This document shows positions 61,742-64,000 of a stretch of 64,000 nucleotides of DNA, one piece after another. How positions within the stretch are numbered: position 1 is the first letter of the stretch; every line of letters starts with the position of its first letter. Below the pieces are notes generated by a model, which saw nothing but the letters and a program-made list of their open reading frames with translations, searched no databases and had not been told where the DNA came from. This stretch comes from S010-25 sp964441285 (GTDB lineage: Bacteria; Pseudomonadota; Gammaproteobacteria; SZUA-229): assembly GCA_964441285.1 (NCBI GenBank), contig CAYTUK010000013.1, forward strand, positions 4,685-68,684. The letters run 5' to 3'. The position numbers and the translations under genes are program-made.

Positions 61742-61958
61742 GCAAACCATCCCGTGAAGGATATTTTCCCGATATTTTCAAGGGGCGGGCCTCAACACCA
61801 AGAAACTGCTGCATGGCCTGTGAATAACCCGTTTTTTCCTTTTTCATTTGTTTAAGCAAATGGCCAAGAATTTGGGAAACACTGGTATTATGCTCTGCCG
61901 CCCAAACTTTTGACCAATGTGCCACATCATTTTCAAGTTTTATAGTAATATTTTTCAT
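61731..61958 (-). CDS. antitoxin of the PIN-domain pair (ribbon-helix-helix-like)
   Basis: A 75-residue protein. The ATG at 61958 (MKNITIKLENDVAHWSKVWA) gives a start typical of RHH antitoxins, with a strand followed by two helices (NTSVSQILGHLLKQMK). It lies directly upstream of and overlaps the PIN toxin. Its first 12 codons and upstream region are duplicated near the end of the window (63893-64000). Confidence 0.8.
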   Translation of the reverse strand: MKNITIKLENDVAHWSKVWAAEHNTSVSQILGHLLKQMKKEKTGYSQAMQQFLGVEARPLKISGKYPSRDGLHAR

Positions 61959-62030
61959 AGCACGATTATAGTGCTGCACAAATATGTTGTCAATTTACAA
62001 CCCATCTCAGTCTATCTATAGCTTAATGCT
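61923..62030. repeat. direct repeat, copy 1 (antitoxin 5' end and upstream)
   Basis: 108 bases that recur at 63893-64000 with three mismatches in the same orientation. Covers the first 12 codons of the antitoxin and its upstream region, including a palindromic GCACGATTATAGTGC (61961-61975) just before the start, a probable operator. Confidence 0.9.
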
Positions 62031-62050
62031 TTATCAATAGACTTGACCTC

Positions 62051-62281
62051 TTAGATCTCTTTTTCTTTTTTTAATAATGATACTTGATTCAAGCGTTCGG
62101 CATTTTTCGGACGTGCCATTAAATACGCAGTTTCTTCATACGAACGGAAAACCTCAAGACTCATAACAACCGCTGGTTGTCCATTTTGTCGAGTAATAAT
62201 CACAGGCGCATGATCTTCGTTTACTTTATTTAAAGTGTCAGCTAAATGTATTCTCAATGATGAATAGCTCATAATATTCAT
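62051..62281 (-). CDS. YefM/Phd-family antitoxin, no partner toxin seen
   Basis: A 76-residue protein, MNIMSYSSLRIHLADTLNKV, with ITRQNGQPAVVMSLEVFRS and EETAYLMARPKNAERL, a clear YefM (Phd) antitoxin. The usual YoeB toxin gene should follow directly, but only 20-70 bases separate it from the PIN antitoxin region. It may be an orphan or domesticated antitoxin or regulator. Confidence 0.85.
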   Translation of the reverse strand: MNIMSYSSLRIHLADTLNKVNEDHAPVIITRQNGQPAVVMSLEVFRSYEETAYLMARPKNAERLNQVSLLKKEKEI

Positions 62282-62336
62282 ATTACTAATGCCTTTTCCA
62301 GTGTACCTGTTATTGTACGCAAATATTTAAAATGCC

Positions 62337-63749
62337 TCAATAAGCGTTTTTATTAACCAGCCCACGGAAGATGGTCATAATGAAAATTTTAATATCGAGT
62401 AATAGTGTCCAGTTTTCAATGTAATACAGATCATGTTCAATGCGGGTATGCAAACAGGTATTCCCCCGCCAGCCATGCACCTGCGCCCAGCCGGTTAAAC
62501 CTGCCTTAACCAGATGTTTTTTCATATAATGGGGCACTTCATCTTTGTATTGTTCAACAAATACTGGGCGCTCTGGACGTGGCCCAATCAGCGACATTTC
62601 GCCTTTTAACACATTAAATAACTGGGGTAATTCATCGAGGCTGGTTTTTCTTAAAAAAGAACCGAACGGGGTAGCACGCCTGTCCAGCTTACTGGCCCAG
62701 ACAGGACCGGTGGCTTTTTCGGCTTCTACTGGCATGGAGCGAAACTTGAACATGGTAAACTCCTGCTCATTCCAGCCCACCCGTTTCTGTCGGAATAACA
62801 CCGGCCCCGGTGAACTCAACTTCACCCCAATGGCTATTATCAACATCAGTGGACTCGCCAGAACCAGCAATACCACGGACAAAACATAATCCTCAACCGT
62901 TTTGATTACCCTGTTCAGTCCATTGATCGCTGAATAGGATATATTCACCACTGGCACCCCAGCAACCTCAGACAGAGCATGGTGCATTAACTGGTATTCG
63001 AAAATATCCGGCACATAACGAATTTCTACAGGAGAACCTTCAAGCGCAACAATCACTTTACGAATCATTTCTTCATCACTATGCGGTAGAGAAATCCAGA
63101 CCTGGTCAACCGCCTTTTCATCGACATACTGCCTCAGTTCAGCAATATCCGTAATCTGCTTTTTATCCCTTAGCGCAGCAGGTAGCGCGCCTGCTTCAGG
63201 CCAGAAAAGTGCAGAAATCTCCAGCCCGAACCAGGTAGAATGTTGCAGGCGTTTAGCCACAATGACTGCTTGTTCACCCGCACCAATAATAACTAAATGA
63301 CGTTGATTGAACCCGCTGGAACGTAACCAGCGTAACGCAATGCGCATGGTGACACGCAAACCAACAAACACGGCCCAGGCCGAAACGAACCACAGACCTA
63401 TCCACATACGTGAAAAGTTCAATCCAGATTTGGTTACAAACGCCGCCCAGGTTAATAACAGACCAACTGTCAACCAGGCAATGGTTAAACTTTTTATCTC
63501 AGACAGGATAGAAGACCCTCGCCAGACTCGGTACACCATACACACTGGAAAGATAACAGCAGTCAACGCCACTGCTATTAAAGTGGCTTTAATATAATGA
63601 TCAGGCATGCCCTGCGCAATATAGGTTTGATAAGCCGGTGAAAAATAATAAGCAACTATACTAGTGCCAGCAACGATCATCAGATCAAAACAGCGTAACA
63701 GAAAATTCAGAATACTGGCGTGGCCTTTAAGAAACCCTTTTTTTATCAT
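62337..63749 (-). CDS. undecaprenyl-phosphate sugar phosphotransferase (WcaJ/EpsL-like)
   Basis: A 470-residue membrane protein. The ATG at 63749 is favoured: MIKKGFLKGHAS follows an AGGAACAGGG ribosome-like site and gives the family length, while the longer frame adds 18 unlike residues. Four to five N-terminal helices (residues 15-125), a nucleotide-binding-like domain (HLVIIGAGEQAVIVAKRL), and a C-terminal bacterial sugar transferase domain (KRVGWNEQEFTMFKFRSM, KTSLDELPQLFNVLKGEMS, GPRPERPVFVEQY) are visible. It adds the first sugar-phosphate to undecaprenyl phosphate in exopolysaccharide synthesis. It probably marks the edge of a polysaccharide locus continuing upstream (to the right). 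Confidence 0.93.
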   Translation of the reverse strand: MIKKGFLKGHASILNFLLRCFDLMIVAGTSIVAYYFSPAYQTYIAQGMPDHYIKATLIAVALTAVIFPVCMVYRVWRGSSILSEIKSLTIAWLTVGLLLTWAAFVTKSGLNFSRMWIGLWFVSAWAVFVGLRVTMRIALRWLRSSGFNQRHLVIIGAGEQAVIVAKRLQHSTWFGLEISALFWPEAGALPAALRDKKQITDIAELRQYVDEKAVDQVWISLPHSDEEMIRKVIVALEGSPVEIRYVPDIFEYQLMHHALSEVAGVPVVNISYSAINGLNRVIKTVEDYVLSVVLLVLASPLMLIIAIGVKLSSPGPVLFRQKRVGWNEQEFTMFKFRSMPVEAEKATGPVWASKLDRRATPFGSFLRKTSLDELPQLFNVLKGEMSLIGPRPERPVFVEQYKDEVPHYMKKHLVKAGLTGWAQVHGWRGNTCLHTRIEHDLYYIENWTLLLDIKIFIMTIFRGLVNKNAY

Positions 63750-63865
63750 AATCCCTGTTCCTGCGCAACAATACAATTTAGCTGCATATTGTACGCAGTT
63801 CAAGGTTATTGTAAATACTTACTCTATTCATTATAATTAACAGAAACAACAGAGACGGGGAACTA

Positions 63866-63928
63866 TCAGGGTAACCGACTGATGAATTGATTCACATCAT
63901 TTTCAAGTTTTATAGTACTATTTTTCAT
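63866..63928 (-). pseudogene. truncated duplicate of the antitoxin start
   Basis: A 20-codon remnant on the minus strand. It begins like the antitoxin (MKNSTIKLENDV) and then diverges (NQFISRLP) to a stop. It shares the antitoxin's upstream region through the 108-base direct repeat and probably arose by duplication of the flank. Confidence 0.7.
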
Positions 63929-64000
63929 AGCACGATTATAGTGCTGCACAAATATATTGTCAATTTACAACCCATCTCAGTCCATCTATAGCTTAATGCT
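63893..64000. repeat. direct repeat, copy 2 (runs to window end)
   Basis: Copy of 61923-62030 with 105 of 108 identical bases, ending at the window edge, so the true length may be greater. The two copies enclose the YefM-like gene and the sugar transferase gene (unit length 1970 bases). Confidence 0.9.

Overview
This window looks like one contiguous piece of a gammaproteobacterial chromosome of moderately low GC content. The marker genes support this: rplU-rpmA-obgE-proB with divergent ispB, gmk-rpoZ-spoT-ridA-recG, and PhoU/PhoBR facing PstSCAB. The remaining content suggests an aquatic, flagellated bacterium: a TPR-associated TRAP transporter, a SulP anion transporter, a PomAB-like stator pair and much c-di-GMP signalling. 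I cannot name the genus. No tRNA, rRNA, CRISPR array, prophage or complete insertion sequence was seen.

Layout. Positions 1-6130 hold the end of a MoxR ATPase and a BatABCD-like operon (DUF58, DUF4381, two von Willebrand A proteins, BatD). A PhnD-like binding protein follows at 6.2-7.1 kb on the minus strand. At 7.3-9.3 kb there is a compact bufferin-type RiPP operon on the minus strand: a Cys-rich secreted precursor, a DUF692/MNIO oxidase and a DUF2063 partner, with a strong terminator-like hairpin between precursor and enzymes. From 9.8 to 19 kb lie a cytochrome b561, a lipoprotein, a TrpD2-like protein with a Rieske protein, a J-domain membrane protein, FadD and a TRAP transporter with a TatT subunit. 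From 19.5 to 26.4 kb is the phosphate regulon. From 26.6 to 37 kb is housekeeping. From 37 to 43 kb are MsrA, a YihY/BrkB protein, two thioredoxin-fold proteins and a SulP transporter.

From 43.6 to 61.2 kb is a long, mostly plus-strand signalling and motility block. It encodes CheR, CheB, a receiver-GGDEF-EAL protein, CheD, a ParA-like ATPase, two STAS proteins, a pseudo-receiver-PP2C phosphatase, a receiver-serine kinase protein (RsbW-type ATPase), a long coiled-coil diguanylate cyclase, a membrane histidine kinase, a SPOR protein, and MotA-MotB-PilZ. No CheA, CheW, CheY or chemoreceptor is present here. The phosphatase, kinase and STAS genes look like a split version of the HsbR/HsbA partner-switching module of Pseudomonas. 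They are interleaved with cyclic-di-GMP enzymes and motor genes.

This region is also seeded with a roughly 160-bp MITE-like palindromic repeat. Its terminal inverted repeat carries stop codons, and several genes end inside it. The window closes with a PIN-domain toxin-antitoxin pair, an orphan YefM-like antitoxin, an undecaprenyl-phosphate sugar transferase (the likely edge of a polysaccharide locus) and a 108-bp near-perfect duplication of the antitoxin 5' region.

Most notable are the bufferin operon with its built-in attenuator, the split partner-switching, c-di-GMP and motility block, and the repeat family that supplies gene 3' ends.
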